NCBI GenBank assembly: GCA_001792895.1
Contig: MARA01000016.1
Coordinates: forward strand, 806,001-870,000
Direction of reading: 5' to 3'
Length of the DNA stretch: 64,000 bases
Source of the DNA: Lentinus brumalis
Taxonomy: Eukaryota > Basidiomycota > Agaricomycetes > Polyporales > Polyporaceae
The notes under the pieces were generated by a model that saw only the letters and a list, made by a program, of their open reading frames with translations, was not told where the DNA came from and did no database searches. Made by a program: the position numbers and the translations under genes. Every line of letters starts with the position of its first letter. The first letter of the stretch is position 1. This document shows positions 11,126 to 24,500 of this stretch, piece by piece.

Positions 11126-13401
11126 TCAGCCGTCGAGGAGAGCAGCGGCCTTGCGAGCATTCGCGCGCACGGTCTCCACCTGCAGCTCGAGGTTCCGGAT
11201 CTGCGCGCGGGCCTCACGCAGCTCGGCAGCCAGCTTCTCGTTCTCCTCCTTGAGCGCCGAGACGGTCGAGTCCTGTCGTCGGTCGAAAGCGTCAGTACCA
11301 CACGATCGAATCAGGCGCGTAGGACTTACGTCCTGAGGGGCGGTGTGCGACCGAGTCGGCTCCGCCCTCGGCGCAGGCGCAGACTCCTCGTGCACAGCAA
11401 TGACGGGAGCGGGAGCAGGGGAAGCAGCGGGCGCGGACGTCGTCCTCGTCGGCGCGGGGGCAGGGGTCGACGCAGGAGCGGGAGCAGAACCAGACGCGGA
11501 TCCTGAGGCGGAGAAGACGGAGCCGTCGTCGAGGGAGACGAGCTTCGGCGGCGCAGTCTTGCCGGAGAAGAACTCTGCGGCGGTGAGCGCGGGCTCGGCG
11601 GAGGGCGCGGGCGGGAAGATGTCGGATTGGAAGGAGTCGGACTATGCGCGGGGGTTAGTACGAGTACGTAGGTGAGAAACGCAGACGCACTTTTCGGGGA
11701 ACGATGAAGGCGATGGCTTCGATCGAGTTCGCGGCGACCTTGAGGGCACGGGCGATCTCGCAGTCGGAGACAGAGAGGCCGCGGCGGGGCAGGAAGCACA
11801 TCCCACGCTGCGGGTCGGACGACTTGTGCTCCGCGAGCGGGAACAGGTTGTCGTTCTCGTACTCGTAGTAGCGGATGTTCCCGTCACTGCGGAGCGGGTC
11901 AGATAGCGTGCGTGCGTAAGAATCAGCCGACGCACCCCTTGCCGGCGAGGAACAGGATGTTGTTGTCGGTCCAGAAGGGCATGAGGACGCCTGAGGTCTG
12001 GTCGATGGTGATCGTCTTGACGTTCGAGAGCGAGCCGGTCTCCCAGAGCGCCACCTGGCGGTCGCTCATCTTGCTGAAGCCCGTCGTGGCGATGCGGTCC
12101 TTGTCGCCCATCCAGACGACGCGCGCGCCCTACGTGTGTGTGAGTACGCACATCAGACACGATGATAATCATTCGAAACAGCAGTTGGATTCGCCACCAT
12201 GCCGACATTCCTCTCGCTATGCAGGTGGCTCTCCGGGCGAATGAGTCACCACTTGCAGCAACGGGGCCGCACTTTCAGAGACCCGTGGTGATGGCGGAAT
12301 GACGCGTTGCGCCGTGCAGCGGCCCAGGGAACAGTCAGCCAAGCCACCTTTCCAGTGCCATGTGCGCCGCGGAGAAGGCCGTATATCCTGCGGGCACCTT
12401 GGTCTAAAGCATGCCAACACGGCTGCAAGGTATCTCGCCCAGGCTGTGCGATCGGACGATGCCCATGACGCAACATTCGTTGTGCGACGGAGGAATGAGC
12501 GGTTTTCTCGGTAACAGAGAACGAGGATGAAATAAGGACGTGGAGGACGATCTTCTTCATGTCCCGATGATTGGCGGCACAAAATACACGCACCTTGATA
12601 CCGCTGTGGCCCTCGCCGACGCGCACCGGGTCGCCACCAGTGCGAGGATCGAAGATACGAATCTTGCGGTCGCGGCAGGTGGTGACGAGCAGAGTGCCCC
12701 ACGGGTTGAAGGTGAGACTCTGGATAGCGTCCGCGTGACCGCCGAGGACAGACTTGGGGCTCTCTGGGCTGGCGAGGTCCCAGAGCTTGACGACGTGGTC
12801 GCCGGTCGAGGTCGCGAGGACGTTGTTCGCGGTGGGGTGGAAGAGGACGTGGCCGACGCGGCGCGGGGAGACATCGATGCGGGCGACGGGGTCAAAGTCC
12901 TGGGGCTCCCAGCCGTCCTGGCCCCAGCCGTCGAACGCACCTGAGTCGACCTTCCAGATCATGGCCTTGCCGTCCTCGCCTGCGGAGGCGACGACGGAGT
13001 CGTTGAAGGGCGACCAGTCTGTGTCGAGGACGGGGCCGGAGTGACTCCGTGCGAGGGGGATGAGGTCGGGCAGCTTGGAGGGGAAGCCGGCGGGGAGGGG
13101 CGCGAAGGGCGAGGGCAGGGGCAGGATGGCGAACGCGCCGCCGCCCGAGGACTGCCAGTTGAGAGAAACGTACCGCTGCAGACGGATGTGAGCTGTGCGC
13201 GTGAGGAGAGTGCGGACGGCGTACGGTCGAGGCGGAGATGACATTGGTGTCCCATGCGCTGTTCGTCACCTTCACATTGTCGTAGCCGTACTCCTTCTTG
13301 CCCTGCTGGCCGAAGACATGCCTGCGCGGTCGTCAGCAGCGGCGATGGACAGAATCGGCGGATGCGTACCGATACTTGGACGCCCGCACGAATCGCGACA
13401 T
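11126..13401 (-). CDS. CRN1: Coronin, complete copy (unit 1)
   Basis: Coronin binds F-actin and works with Arp2/3 and cofilin at actin patches. The start at 13401 reads MSRFVRASKYR, the conserved basic coronin N-terminus. It continues through GKKEYGYDNVKVTNSAWDTN and ISAST-RYVSLNWQSSGGGAF into a seven-bladed WD40 propeller (VVASAGEDGKAMIWK; HVLFHPTANNVLATSTGDH; VVKLWDL; CRDRKIRIFDPRTG). After the propeller come the coronin extension (GLSVSDCEIARALKVAANS), a Pro/Ala/Ser-rich unique linker, and a final exon with a heptad coiled coil (DSTVSALKEENEKLAAEL..., ending AALLDG). About 520 residues and seven exons. The intron between exons 3 and 4 (about 12131-12592) is far longer than the others and differs among the three coronin copies. 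This is the only copy in the window with the coiled coil and is the presumptive functional gene. Confidence 0.9.
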
Positions 13402-16400
13402 CCCGCTCCGATTACAGTGCGCTGAGGTGACAGAAACAAGCTAGAAAGTGCAGACGACAGCCGCAGCGGGAGATCCGGGGGAGGGGGACGAGATGGTAGT
13501 TTGGTAGACAGCGACGCAGATCAGGCGCGCGATCCTCGAGACGCAGCCCTAACCCTAGCCCGCCCCGCCCGCTCGGCCGTGCCCGACCCGCCGCCGTCGA
13601 GGACGCTCTCCGCGGTGTCTCTGCCCAGTGCGCAGTGCGCTCTGCAACGTAGCTGGACACGCTCGCTCACCGGACAGCATACAGTCATCGTCTAACGAGT
13701 CTCTCTCGCTCGATTCCTTCTCGTCTCGCGCCTCTCGCTCTCCAGATCTCGCCCGTCGACTTCCGCACATACGCCCAGGTAGGTCACACTCGACGTAGGT
13801 CCGTAAGGACCCAAGCAACGCCGACTTCGCATTCGTTCTCCCTGCAAGGTCCTGCAAGGTGCGTGTATGCGTCTCATCGTGCAGCCGCCTCCGCACGCAC
13901 GCCCGCATGTAGGACACGCAAGGCGTAGTCCTTCACTACACGACGCACAACTTCTGCTCTGTTGTCTGCGCGACGCTCTCCACCTCAGATCCACTCGCGC
14001 GAAGGTCTGCGACGGTCAGCACGACGAACTCTATGCATACTCTCGTCTCGCAGCCTCGCAACCCTCTCTACCCCGCCGATCGACCTGCACACTCGATGGT
14101 CACACAGAATGCGAGTTCGCCCCGTAACCTTCTCTCTGCACACTTCAGGCCGGCCGTTCATGCACTCTGAATTGCAGCAGCGCACCGCGTGCACTCGAAT
14201 CAGACTACCACAGCTTCCAGTAAGTACGACAAGTAGGTGCGTACTAAACGAACCCGTTTGCGCTCTCCCTGTATGTCACTCCCACTGCTGACAACACGCG
14301 CCGTCCGAGTTCACCCGCCACGATAAACAAATCGACTAAACCTGCGATCGACGTGTACTGCATGCGCTCGCCAATCCGATAGCTGCAACCGCCGCCGCCC
14401 GCCGTTCTCTCGCCTCGTACAAGATGCGGCGATATAGCACACCGCCGGCGCGCGGTGCTCACGCACGTCCATAACAGTGGTGCTATCATATTCTACCCAC
14501 ATCACATTCGACGTTCATGCTGTCTCACGCTCACACCTCTTACGATCCCCGTCAACGCAGGCCTCGCATCGCCGCCAAACGCGAAGCAGCCGCAGAACGA
14601 CTCGTCAGCAACAGAACTACGCAAGCAGCACTCACCCGACGAGCTCTCGCGGCACGACAAGTCCGGACGTGCTATCGGCAGCACACCGTCCGTCCGTCCG
14701 CGGCGGCGCGAGTCCAGAGGCGACCAGCCTGTCCAATCTCTGGTAAGTCCCGGGCTCTCTGCGCGACGTAGAGTGACACATACGTACCAGGCTCGGGCCG
14801 CCCTCCGCTGGCACCGCACGCAGCACCGCACCCTGCAGTTAACGTCAGCGATCGCGCACACACACGCACAGGATGGCGCAGACGTACCGGCTCGAGCGGA
14901 TCGAGCGAGACGGCGGCGAGAACGAGGGCGGCGGCGAGGAGCTCGCACCGACTGCGCACGGCGGAGACGAGTCGACGCGAGAGACGGCGGAAGGAACGGG
15001 TGAGTGGGAGGCGGGAGGAGGCGAGGGAGGGGTACGTCCGTACCCGCTCGCACCTGCCCAGTACTTATACTCCCAGCCCGCCCCACCGGACTCGGAACTC
15101 CGGCGTGCTCTGCTCTCCCGACCCGGGGTGCCCGATTCACGGCTGTGACCGTTTCCGAGAAGTGCGACGGACGGATGGGCTCTGACGTGCGCACTCGTGA
15201 CTGGCTGGACGCTAGCCGCGTCCTCACCGCGCTGTCGAGCGGGAACTCAGGAATCGGGATGTCGTACGATGTGGGCGGGGATGTGGGACCGTGGGCCGCG
15301 GTCCTCGCTCAAGGCGAAGCGACAGAGCGCACAATATGCGCTCGCTTGCACTTCGCCGCCGGTCGCTCGTGCATCACGATTTGGGACACCGAACGTGCCA
15401 TTGGCTTGGTACGCGGGCTCGAGTGGTCTCCGACTCTCCTCAGGAATTTCGTCCATCCTGCTTGTGGAGTATTCAGTACACAGAAGCTGTCTATGTATTT
15501 AGATGAAGCGGTCATGCACTCGGTTTGCAGCAATAAGAGGAACAAGTATGGTCTTGATCTCAGCATGCTGAAGGCCGTCCCCGTGTGCTTGAGTACGAAT
15601 GGATATATTTCTGCCCAGCGACTACCCTGAAACACTGGCGAGTAGGCTGGTGAGGCACGTAATGCGATCATCACGCATATGGCATGCTTCGCAGGCTGTA
15701 GCGGCCCTGAATGGCGGCGAACCAGATTCAAGGGAGCACTGCCAAGTAGTAGTCCCGAGGCAGAGCTCCTGCCTCTCGCAATGAACAGAGTCAGAGCAAG
15801 CATATGTCTAACAGTGCTCAATTCCGTATGGGCCGGTCGGGGTACCGGGAATGTACGGACTCCTGGTCTACTGCCAAAATGGTGTGAATCAGGAGATAGA
15901 CACCAGGTATCCGCTGTCCTCGCGACGCTTTTGTCATTTGCATTCCGGCTGAAGCTTGCAAGCAAACTTCCCATGGCTATTTCTGGTCAGCGCATCAGAA
16001 TCTGAGATGCATCTTGGCGGGTGGGAGCAGGCCTCGCTGTTGACTTCAAGTCCATGAGCTCATGCTGCTGTTGTATGACTTACCTCTGCAAGAATGCACC
16101 GTGCTGAGTGCAGACTCAAGTAGCAGAAACACCTCTGGGTTCCACTCAGGCTGCAGCGCGGCGTAAATGTTCTGAGAAGCAGGAAGCGGGATGTTACGCC
16201 GCCCATGCCCTCACACGATGGGTACTGCAGCCGACCTGTGCAATTTGATTAAAAATACTGGGGTGAGCGAGAACCATGCGACATGCCAAATTCAGAACAT
16301 GGACGGCAGCGGCGGCAGACTGCCGCAATCACCGATCCGAATTTGGACTTCGTGCTAAGTAGTCACACTCCTGAAGAGAGTCCTCCGGGACAGACAGTGT

Positions 16401-16479
16401 GTCTGCTCAGCACGCACACATGCAGTCCCTGCCTGGGTCCCCTTCTCTTCCCTGCGTCTCACCAGTAGCTTCCCTTGAC
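13402..16479. other. Gene-poor part of tandem unit 1
   Basis: The first ~150 bp is the coronin 5' flank and promoter. I could not assemble a supported gene in the rest. Two candidates are noted only because they are kept in unit 2: a short frame at 14873-15148 (MAQTYRLERIERDGGENEGG..., with a possible splice donor gtgagt at 15000) and a minus-strand frame at 15309-15974. Neither has a recognisable motif, and conservation is uninformative because the two units are nearly identical. The block CTAACCCTAG at 13547-13556 is a single telomere-like motif, not an array. Confidence 0.4.
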
Positions 16480-17244
16480 ATGAACGCCACTGCGTCTTCA
16501 TGTGCGGACTCGACAAAGCGGAAGCGGACGCGAGACAACGTGCGGGAGGAGCTGCGGGACGAGATCAGGTCGAAGCTAGGTGAGTTCTATCAGATTTGCG
16601 CACATGGACACGAACGACTCACCTCTCTAGCCACGAGCACCGGCAGCCCGGACGTCCATGTACACTGGGCAAAGCACCGCTTCGTCAAGTTCACCGTCCT
16701 CCGCGAGCACAAGGTCGTCCGCGGCTGGCCCCCGCACATCCCCTTCGGCGACCTCGGGGACATCCCCGGCGGCGTTCAGACACTCCAGACGCTCCTCGAG
16801 GGCTGGCAGAGCGGCACGATCTACTTTGACGAGGCGACCGCGGACGAGCTCCGGAGAGCGGTGGAAGACCCAGACAGCGTCCTCCCGAGCACGCCTCTCC
16901 CGCCGCGGCCGTCCGGAGCGTCCAAGCCCTGCGACGATCCCCGCTTCGTCGTCGGGCAGCTTGCGATGCACCCGGCGCACCCCAGTGTCGTCATTCGCCC
17001 GTCATCTGCTGTCCCCGAGGGCGGAGACGACGCGCCGGCGGCGAAGCGGCTCCGGATGAGCGGGCAGCGCGAGGACTGCGGTCGGGTTCGCGTTGTGCAG
17101 GGGGTTCGAAAGCGTCGCCGTCCGAAGCCCGGGGTCAAGACCGAACGCTGGCTCGTTGACGTCAACTCGACAGAGGACGGGTACTTTGTCGTCGACAAGG
17201 ACCTGGGTAGGCTGCTCGCAGATGGCTTGGCGTCGCTTGAGTAG
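16480..17244 (+). CDS. Basic nuclear-type protein of unknown function, copy 1
   Basis: The frame starts at MNATASSCADSTKRKRTRDN (16480), favoured over the ATG at 16399 because the conserved-looking sequence begins here. It ends LADGLASLE with TAG at 17242-17244. A 51-bp segment (gtgagt..ctctag, 16579-16629) has intron signals but is a multiple of three, so the product is 254 or 237 residues. The body (HRFVKFTVLREHKVVRGWP; LQTLLEGWQSGTIYFDE) precedes a Lys/Arg cluster (GVRKRRRPKPGVKTERW) that looks like a nuclear localisation signal. The end reads VDVNSTEDGYFVVDKDLG. I do not recognise a catalytic domain. The codon use and splice-like signals suggest a real gene. It is repeated without change at 24615-25379. 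Confidence 0.55.
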   Translation: MNATASSCADSTKRKRTRDNVREELRDEIRSKLGEFYQICAHGHERLTSLATSTGSPDVHVHWAKHRFVKFTVLREHKVVRGWPPHIPFGDLGDIPGGVQTLQTLLEGWQSGTIYFDEATADELRRAVEDPDSVLPSTPLPPRPSGASKPCDDPRFVVGQLAMHPAHPSVVIRPSSAVPEGGDDAPAAKRLRMSGQREDCGRVRVVQGVRKRRRPKPGVKTERWLVDVNSTEDGYFVVDKDLGRLLADGLASLE

Positions 17245-19765
17245 TCCGGGTGTTGTATTCTCGATCTTCTGAGTTCTGAGTATCGTACTTAGTGTCTTGA
17301 GTCGTCCTTATCGGTCTCATAGTCGTTTCCCTATACTTGATCGTCCTGTAATGCTCAGTATTGTTGCAGAGTCCCGTCATTATGTCTCAGCCGTGCTTTA
17401 CGACCTGTACGCCGACTCGTTGCTGCTGCGAACGTTGCCCTCGGGAGTTTCCACGGAGAACAGAGGCGTCCGGGGACGGGGACGGGCGACTCAGGCCCGG
17501 CAGCCTGGAGGCGAGCGGGAGCGACCGCAACCTAGATCAAGGGTTAATTGCAATCAGCCGCGCTCCGTACAGATTTCGGCGTGGTAGAGCAACCCTGCTA
17601 AACATCAGCCATCTGCCCGGCGCCCGGCACGCCGTCCATCCACATACGTAAACGGTCGCATCCACTTGGTCTTTCCCGCCAGACCGCCCCACCCTTGCTT
17701 CCTCTATCGCCGTGCGAGGTGTCCGCACTCAGGCTGTACAGCCTGGATGAGGGCGAGACTGTACTTACTACTCACCTAGTCTGCGGCGCGAACGTCTCTA
17801 CTTATCGTTGAGGCTGTTGTGCGAGTTGACCGTTCGACAATCGAATATCATGCGGAGAGACAGCCGAGCTCAGTGCCTCTGTGCGAACTCACTTGGTACA
17901 GATCTGTGTGACGGAGATCGTTTTAATGCGCTAGAAGCGAGTGACCGTCAGCGACTGAGGAGAGCTACATCCCAGCACTCACGGCCGTCTCTCCCACCCA
18001 TTGAACGCACAAACGTTGAGTATGTCGCCGTGACTGTACCGTAGTAAGTATTCGCCCGGTCGCGGCGGCGCATGTCATTGTTGGACTAGCGGACTTCTGG
18101 CCAAATAACATCAGCTCGGGCCAGCAACCCGCGTGACGGCTGAAACCCAGGGCGAAGGGTAACGGCCGCGTCCTGCTTGCGAAGCTGAACAGTGCAGATT
18201 TGCACGGAGATCTGCGTGACGGCTAGAAAGAAGAGATTCCGCATCAGCATCTCGTTGGGGAGAGCTACGTGTCCCAGCAGCCACGTACCTACTCTCCTGT
18301 CTCCATCCTTCCCGATTCTCCCTCCCTCTCCCCTCCCCTCACCTCCTCGCTCGTCTTCGCCGTGTGTGCTCCCCACTCACCTGCACTTAGTCCTTGCATG
18401 AGCTGACCCCCGGGCTGTCGATCGTGCTGGAAGTCTTGACGTGTCAGCTCTCCTGCTCGCCCGACGACTCGACTCGACTCACCGCCATGCTCACCTTCGC
18501 CGCAGACCTCCCGGGTCATGACCGACCTCAACCTGCCCGAAGACAGAATCGTCGACCGCAGAGGCGCCCGACAGCTCGCCAAGCTGGCACCGCCGACGGG
18601 TGAGTGACTCACAGATCTACATCCCCCACACTGCGCCCGCCGCGTACGGACTTTGTCGAACTCGTCTGGCTCCGTGTCACAGCCATTGTCTCCATGGACA
18701 GCATTGAGGTCGGAGGGACTTGGAGAAGAATGAGGCCCGGGGTCGCTCGATCCGGATGTGCTGGTGAGGACACTCGTGCATATTGTTTCTGTCTGTCTGT
18801 TGCATGAGCCCGCGACGCGGCCTCTTTCCAGTCTGCATACCTCTCCTCCCGCCGACTCGTTCTTCCCGTTCTCGTGGAGAACATGCCAAGGCCTCTGGAC
18901 TGTTGGTAGACGACGAGCGCATCGACGACGTGCCCAGCGTCGCCAGGAGGACGAGCTCCCGGGGCGGTAGAACGCAGAGAGCGTCGCGCAACAGACCAGA
19001 CCGGGAGATTGCGGCTCGCGAATCTTGGAGACTGCTTGAGGGGTGGCCGTTTTCAGCCTTGTGTCCGTCGATGTCCCGGTTGCTGTGCGCGAATAGATGC
19101 TGTCAGCACGGCGGCTCCTCGATTATCCAGTATCTTCTCACCTGCGCGGGCTCCCTGCCTGAGTTGTCGGCCGCGAAATACACGCTCTCGGCCCCGGAGT
19201 CGTGCAGAGAGCTCCAGGAGTGGACTAGATCAGAGCGGCGGCGACGAGAGATGAGAAGACGAAGCGTCGAGCAGGTGAGTCGGCTCGCAATGAGAGAGCT
19301 TCGTGGTGTGCGGAATTGACAACAGAGCGCACAGGACGCGGGAGGGTGCCGAGTTAACGGGCAGGGCGTGGGCTAGCAGTCGCTCAGCTCGAGTAGAGAC
19401 GGTGTCCGAGCCTCCGGCGTACCGTAGACATGTACTTACCGTAGCTTCAATACATCTGCGTCCAGACCAGCCAGCCCAGAGAGAGTCCCCGCGGGGTAGC
19501 ATCCGCGCGGTACGCTCTACACCCGTTGTAGGTGCTTGCGCGCGGTACGCTCTACACTGAGTGTAGGTGCCCGTAACTAAACAAATCCGTCTCCGGCGAG
19601 AGCCCAGTCGTTCTCCGGCGAGTCTTCGCCTGTCGCCTAGATCGCGCCCGAGTGCCTGTCCAGTCGAATCCGAGTGCGTGCGTGCGGTCTGCGTCGAGTC
19701 CCAGGCGGTGCAGTCCGCGCCGCGCCCAGTCGCGCATCGTCCGCACTCGCTGCGGTCGTGGTGGT
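17245..19765. other. Gene-poor tail of tandem unit 1
   Basis: No supported gene. A possible short first exon at 18514-18600 (MTDLNLPEDRIVDRRG..., followed by gtgagt) has no evident partner exon. The segment ends in sequence that becomes the readthrough tail of the truncated coronin copy in unit 2. Confidence 0.35.
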
Positions 19766-21571
19766 TCAGCGTAGAGTCGTGCAGGCGCCGACGCGGATCT
19801 GCATCTCGGCTGTGTCGTGGCAGTGTCCAGCTGGTTCGTCGTGGCACAAAAAATATATTTCTCGTCTATCTACACTGTCTGCACTAGCTACCCATCCGCG
19901 GCGAGACAGTCCACTCCGCACTCGGAGCTCGAGGTTCCGGCACAGACGGACGATGAAGGCGATGGCCTCGATCGAGTTCGCGGCGACCTTGAGCGCACGG
20001 GCGATCTCGCAGTCGGAAACAGAGAGGCCGCGGCGGGGCAGGAAGCACATGCCGCGCTGCGGGTCGGACGACTTGTGCTCCGCGAGCGGGAACAGGTTGT
20101 CGTTCTCGTACTCGTAGTAGCGGATGTTCCCGTCACTGCGGAGCGTCAGATAGCGTGCGCAAGATAGATTCAGTTACTTACCCCTTGCCGGCGAGGAACA
20201 GGATGTTGTTGTCGGTCCAGAAGGGCATGAGGACGCCTGAGGTCTGGTCGATGGTGATCGTCTTGACGTTCGAGAGCGAGCCGGTCTCCCAGAGCGCAAC
20301 CTGGCGGTCGCTCATCTTGCTGAAGCCCGTCGTGGCGATGCGGTCCTTGTCGCCCATCCAGACGACGCGCGCGCCCTGGGGGTGTGTGAGTCCGCATATC
20401 ACACACGATAAACATCTTTCGAGACAGCAGTTGGATTCGCCACCATGCCGACATTCCTCTCGCTATGCAGGTGGCTCTCCGGGCGAGTAAATTACCACTC
20501 GCAGCAACGCGGCCGCAATTTCAGAGACCCGTGGTGATGGCGGGATGACGCGTTTCGCCGTGCGGCGGCCCACGGAACAGTCAGCCAAGCCAGCGCAAGG
20601 TATCTCGCCCAGGCTGTGCGATCGGACGATGCACATGACGCAACATTCGTTGTGCGACGAAGGAATGAGCGGTTTTCTCGGTAACAGATGACAAGGATGA
20701 AATGAGGACGTGGAGGACGATCTTCTTCATATCCCAATGATTGGCGGCACAAAATACACGTACCTTGATACCGCTGTGGCCCTCGCCGACGCGCACCGGG
20801 TCGCCACCAGTGCGAGGATCGAAGATACGAATCTTGCGGTCGCGGCAGGTGGTGACGAGCAGAGTGCCCCACGGGTTGAAGGTGAGACTCTGGATGGCGT
20901 CCGCGTGACCGCCTAGTACAGACTTGGGGCTCTCTGGGCTCGCAAGGTCCCAGAGCTTGACGACGTGGTCACCAGTCGAGGTCGCGAGGACGTTGTTCGC
21001 GGTGGGGTGGAAGAGGACGTGGCCGACGCGGCGCGGGGAGACATCGATGCGGGCGACGGGGTCAAAGTCCTGGGGCTCCCAGCCGTCCTGGCCCCAGCCG
21101 TCGAAGGCAGCTGAGTCAACCTTCCAGATCATGGCCTTGCCGTCCTCGCCTGCGGAGGCGACGACGGAGTCGTTGAAGGGCGACCAGTCTGTGTCGAGGA
21201 CGGGGCCGGAGTGACTCCGTGCGAGGGGGATGAGGTCGGGCAGCTTGGAGGGGAAGCCGGCGGGGAGGGGCGCAAAGGGCGAGGGGAGGGGAAGGATGGC
21301 AAACGCGCCGCCGCCCGAGGACTGCCAGTTGAGAGAGACATACCGCTGCAGACCGATGTGAGCTATGCGCGTGAGGAGACTGCGGACGGCGTACGGTCGA
21401 GGCAGAGATAACGTTGGTGTCCCATGCGCTGTTCGTAACCTTCACATTGTCATATCCGTACTCCTTCTTGCCCTGCTGGCCGAAGACATGCCTGCGCGGT
21501 CGTCAGCAGCGGCGATGGACAGAATCGGCGGATGCGTACCGATACTTGGACGCCCGCACGAATCGCGACAT
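19766..21571 (-). CDS. Coronin copy 2, C-terminally truncated
   Basis: The start (21571), exon structure and propeller match the complete coronin, with few amino-acid changes and several silent changes, and the splice sites are kept. After NSIEAIAFIV the frame jumps into RLCRNLELRV: 'RNLEL' comes from the final coiled-coil exon, and everything between (linker, one intron, start of the coil) is missing. The frame then runs about 50 residues into unrelated unit sequence and stops at 19766. Predicted product about 420 residues: a coronin propeller without the linker or trimerising coiled coil. Such a protein would be expected to bind actin less well or to act as a monomer (inference). It could equally be a decaying duplicate. 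The intron at about 20380-20763 is shorter than in copy 1. Confidence 0.7.
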
Positions 21572-24500
21572 CCCGCTCCGATTACAGTGCGCTGAGGTAA
21601 CAGAAACGAGCTAAAAGGTGCAGACGACAGCCGCAGCGGGAGATCCGGGGGAAGGGGGAGGAGGAGATGGTAGTTTGGTAGACAGCGACGCAGATCAGGC
21701 GCGCGATCCTCGAGACGCAGCCCTAACCCTAGCCCGCCCCGCCCGCTCGGCCGTGCCCGACCCCGCCGCCGTCGAGGACGCTCTCCGCGTGTCTCTGCCC
21801 AGTGCGCACTGCAACGTAGCTCGACACGCTCGCTCACCGGACAGCATACAGTCATCGTCTAACGAGTCTCTCTCGCTCGATTCCTTCTCGTCTCGCGTCT
21901 CTCGGCCTTCATATCTCGCCCGTCGAACTCTGCACACACGCACGGTAGGTCAAACTCGATGGAGGTCCATAAGTACCAAGTAACGCCGACTTCGCACTCG
22001 TTCTCCCTGCAAGGTGTGTGTATGCGTCTCATCGTGCAGCCGCCGTCCGCACGCACGCCCGCATGTAAGACACGCAAGGCGTAGTCCTTCACTACACGAC
22101 GCACAACTTCTGCTCTGTTGTCTGCGCCACGCTCTCCACCTCAGATCCACTCGCGCGAAGGTCTGCGACGGTCAGCACGACGAACTCTATGCATACTCTC
22201 GTCTCGCAGCCTCGCAACCCTCTCTACCCCGCCGATCGACCTGCACACTCGATGGTCACACAGAATGCGAGTTCGCCCCGTTCATGCACTCTGAATTGCA
22301 GCAGCGCACCACGTGCACTCGAATCAGACTACCCACAGCTTCCAGTAAGTACGACAAGTAGGTGCGTACTAAACGAACCCGTTTGCGCTCTCCCTGTATG
22401 TCACTCCCACTGCTGACAACACGCGCCGTCCGAGTTCACCCGCCATGATAAACAAGTCGAATAAACCTGCGGTCAACGTGTACTGCAAGCGCTCGCCCTA
22501 CCGCCAATCCGATAGCTGCAACCGCCGCCGCCCGCCGTTCTCTCGCCTCGTACAAGATGCGGCGATCCAGCACACCGCCGGCGGTGCTCACGCACGTCCA
22601 TGACAGTGAGTTCTATCATATTCTACCCACATCACATTCGACATGTTCATGCTGTCTCACGCTCACACCTCTTACGATCCCCGTCAAAGCAGGGCCTCGC
22701 ATCGCAGCCAAGACGACAAGCAGCCGCAGAACGACTCGTCAGCAACAGAACTACGCAAGCAGCACTCACCCGACGAGCTCTCGGGGCACGACAAGTCCGG
22801 ACGTGCTATCGGCAGCACACCGTCCGTCCGTCCGCGGCGGCGCGAGTCCAGAGGCGACCAGCCTGTCCAATCTCTGGTAAGTCCCGGGCTCTCTGCGCGA
22901 CGTAGAGTGACACATACGTACCAGGCTCGGGCCGCCCTCCGCTGGCTCCGCACGCAGCACCGCACCCTGCAGTTAACGTCAGCGATCACGCACGACACAC
23001 GCACAGGATGGCGCAGACGTACCGGCTCGAGCGGATCGAGCGAGACGGCGGCGAGAACGAGGGCGGCGGCGAGGAGCTCGCACCGACTGCGCACGGCGGA
23101 GACGAGTCGACGCGAGAGACGGCGGAAGGAACGGGTGAGTGGGAGGCGGGAGGAGGCGAGGGAGGGGTACGTCCGTACCCGCTCGCACCTGCCCAGTACT
23201 TATACTCCCAGCCCGCCCCACCGGACTCGGAACTCCGGCGTGCTCTGCTCTCCCGACCCGGGGTGCCCGATTCACGGCTGTGACCGTTTCCGAGAAGTGC
23301 GACGGACGGATGGGCTCTGACGTGCGCACTCGTGACTGGCTGGACGCTAGCCGCGTCCTCACCGCGCTGTCGAGCGGGAACTCAGGAATCGGGATGTCGT
23401 ACGATGTGGGCGGGGATGTGGGACCGTGGGCCGCGGTCCTCGCTCAAGGCGAAGCGACAGAGCGCACAATATGCGCTCGCTTGCACTTCGCCGCCGGTCG
23501 CTCGTGCATCACGATTTGGGACACCGAACGTGCCATTGGCTTGGTACGCGGGCTCGAGTGGTCTCCGACTCTCCTCAGGAATTTCGTCCATCCTGCTTGT
23601 GGAGTATTCAGTACACAGAAGCTGTCTATGTATTTAGATGAAGCGGTCATGCACTCGGTTTGCAGCAATAAGAGGAACAAGTATGGTCTTGATCTCAGCA
23701 TGCTGAAGGCCGTCCCCGTGTGCTTGAGTACGAATGGATATATTTCTGCCCAGCGACTACCCTGAAACACTGGCGAGTAGGCTGGTGAGGCACGTAATGC
23801 GATCATCACGCATATGGCATGCTTCGCAGGCTGTAGCGGCCCTGAATGGCGGCGAACCAGATTCAAGGGAGCACTGCCAAGTAGTAGTCCCGAGGCAGAG
23901 CTCCTGCCTCTCGCAATGAACAGAGTCAGAGCAAGCATATGTCTAACAGTGCTCAATTCCGTATGGGCCGGTCGGGGTACCGGGAATGTACGGACTCCTG
24001 GTCTACTGCCAAAATGGTGTGAATCAGGAGATAGACACCAGGTATCCGCTGTCCTCGCGACGCTTTTGTCATTTGCATTCCGGCTGAAGCTTGCAAGCAA
24101 ACTTCCCATGGCTATTTCTGGTCAGCGCATCAGAATCTGAGATGCATCTTGGCGGGTGGGAGCAGGCCTCGCTGTTGACTTCAAGTCCATGAGCTCATGC
24201 TGCTGTTGTATGACTTACCTCTGCAAGAATGCACCGTGCTGAGTGCAGACTCAAGTAGCAGAAACACCTCTGGGTTCCACTCAGGCTGCAGCGCGGCGTA
24301 AATGTTCTGAGAAGCAGGAAGCGGGATGTTACGCCGCCCATGCCCTCACACGATGGGTACTGCAGCCGACCTGTGCAATTTGATTAAAAATACTGGGGTG
24401 AGCGAGAACCATGCGACATGCCAAATTCAGAACATGGACGGCAGCGGCGGCAGACTGCCGCAATCACCGATCCGAATTTGGACTTCGTGCTAAGTAGTCA

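Larger units (their letters stand above)
11184..19924. repeat. Tandem array, unit 1 (about 8.1-8.7 kb)
   Basis: Sequence from coronin through about 19.92 kb recurs at +8170 bp in the coronin part and at +8135 bp downstream of it. The unit contains the coronin gene, a region without a firm gene (13.4-16.5 kb), the basic-protein gene (16480-17244) and a further gene-poor tail. Unit 1 alone has the ~0.5 kb of coronin 3' sequence (11199-11701) that is deleted from the other two units. Confidence 0.9.

Noticed and set aside
15004..15630. 208-residue plus-strand ORF (and 23139-23765)
   Set aside because: Overlaps other equally long frames, has an arginine/glycine-rich start typical of GC-rich noise, and no motif.
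15309..15974. 221-residue minus-strand ORF (and 23444-24109)
   Set aside because: No family, no splice context. Its presence in both units only reflects their identity.
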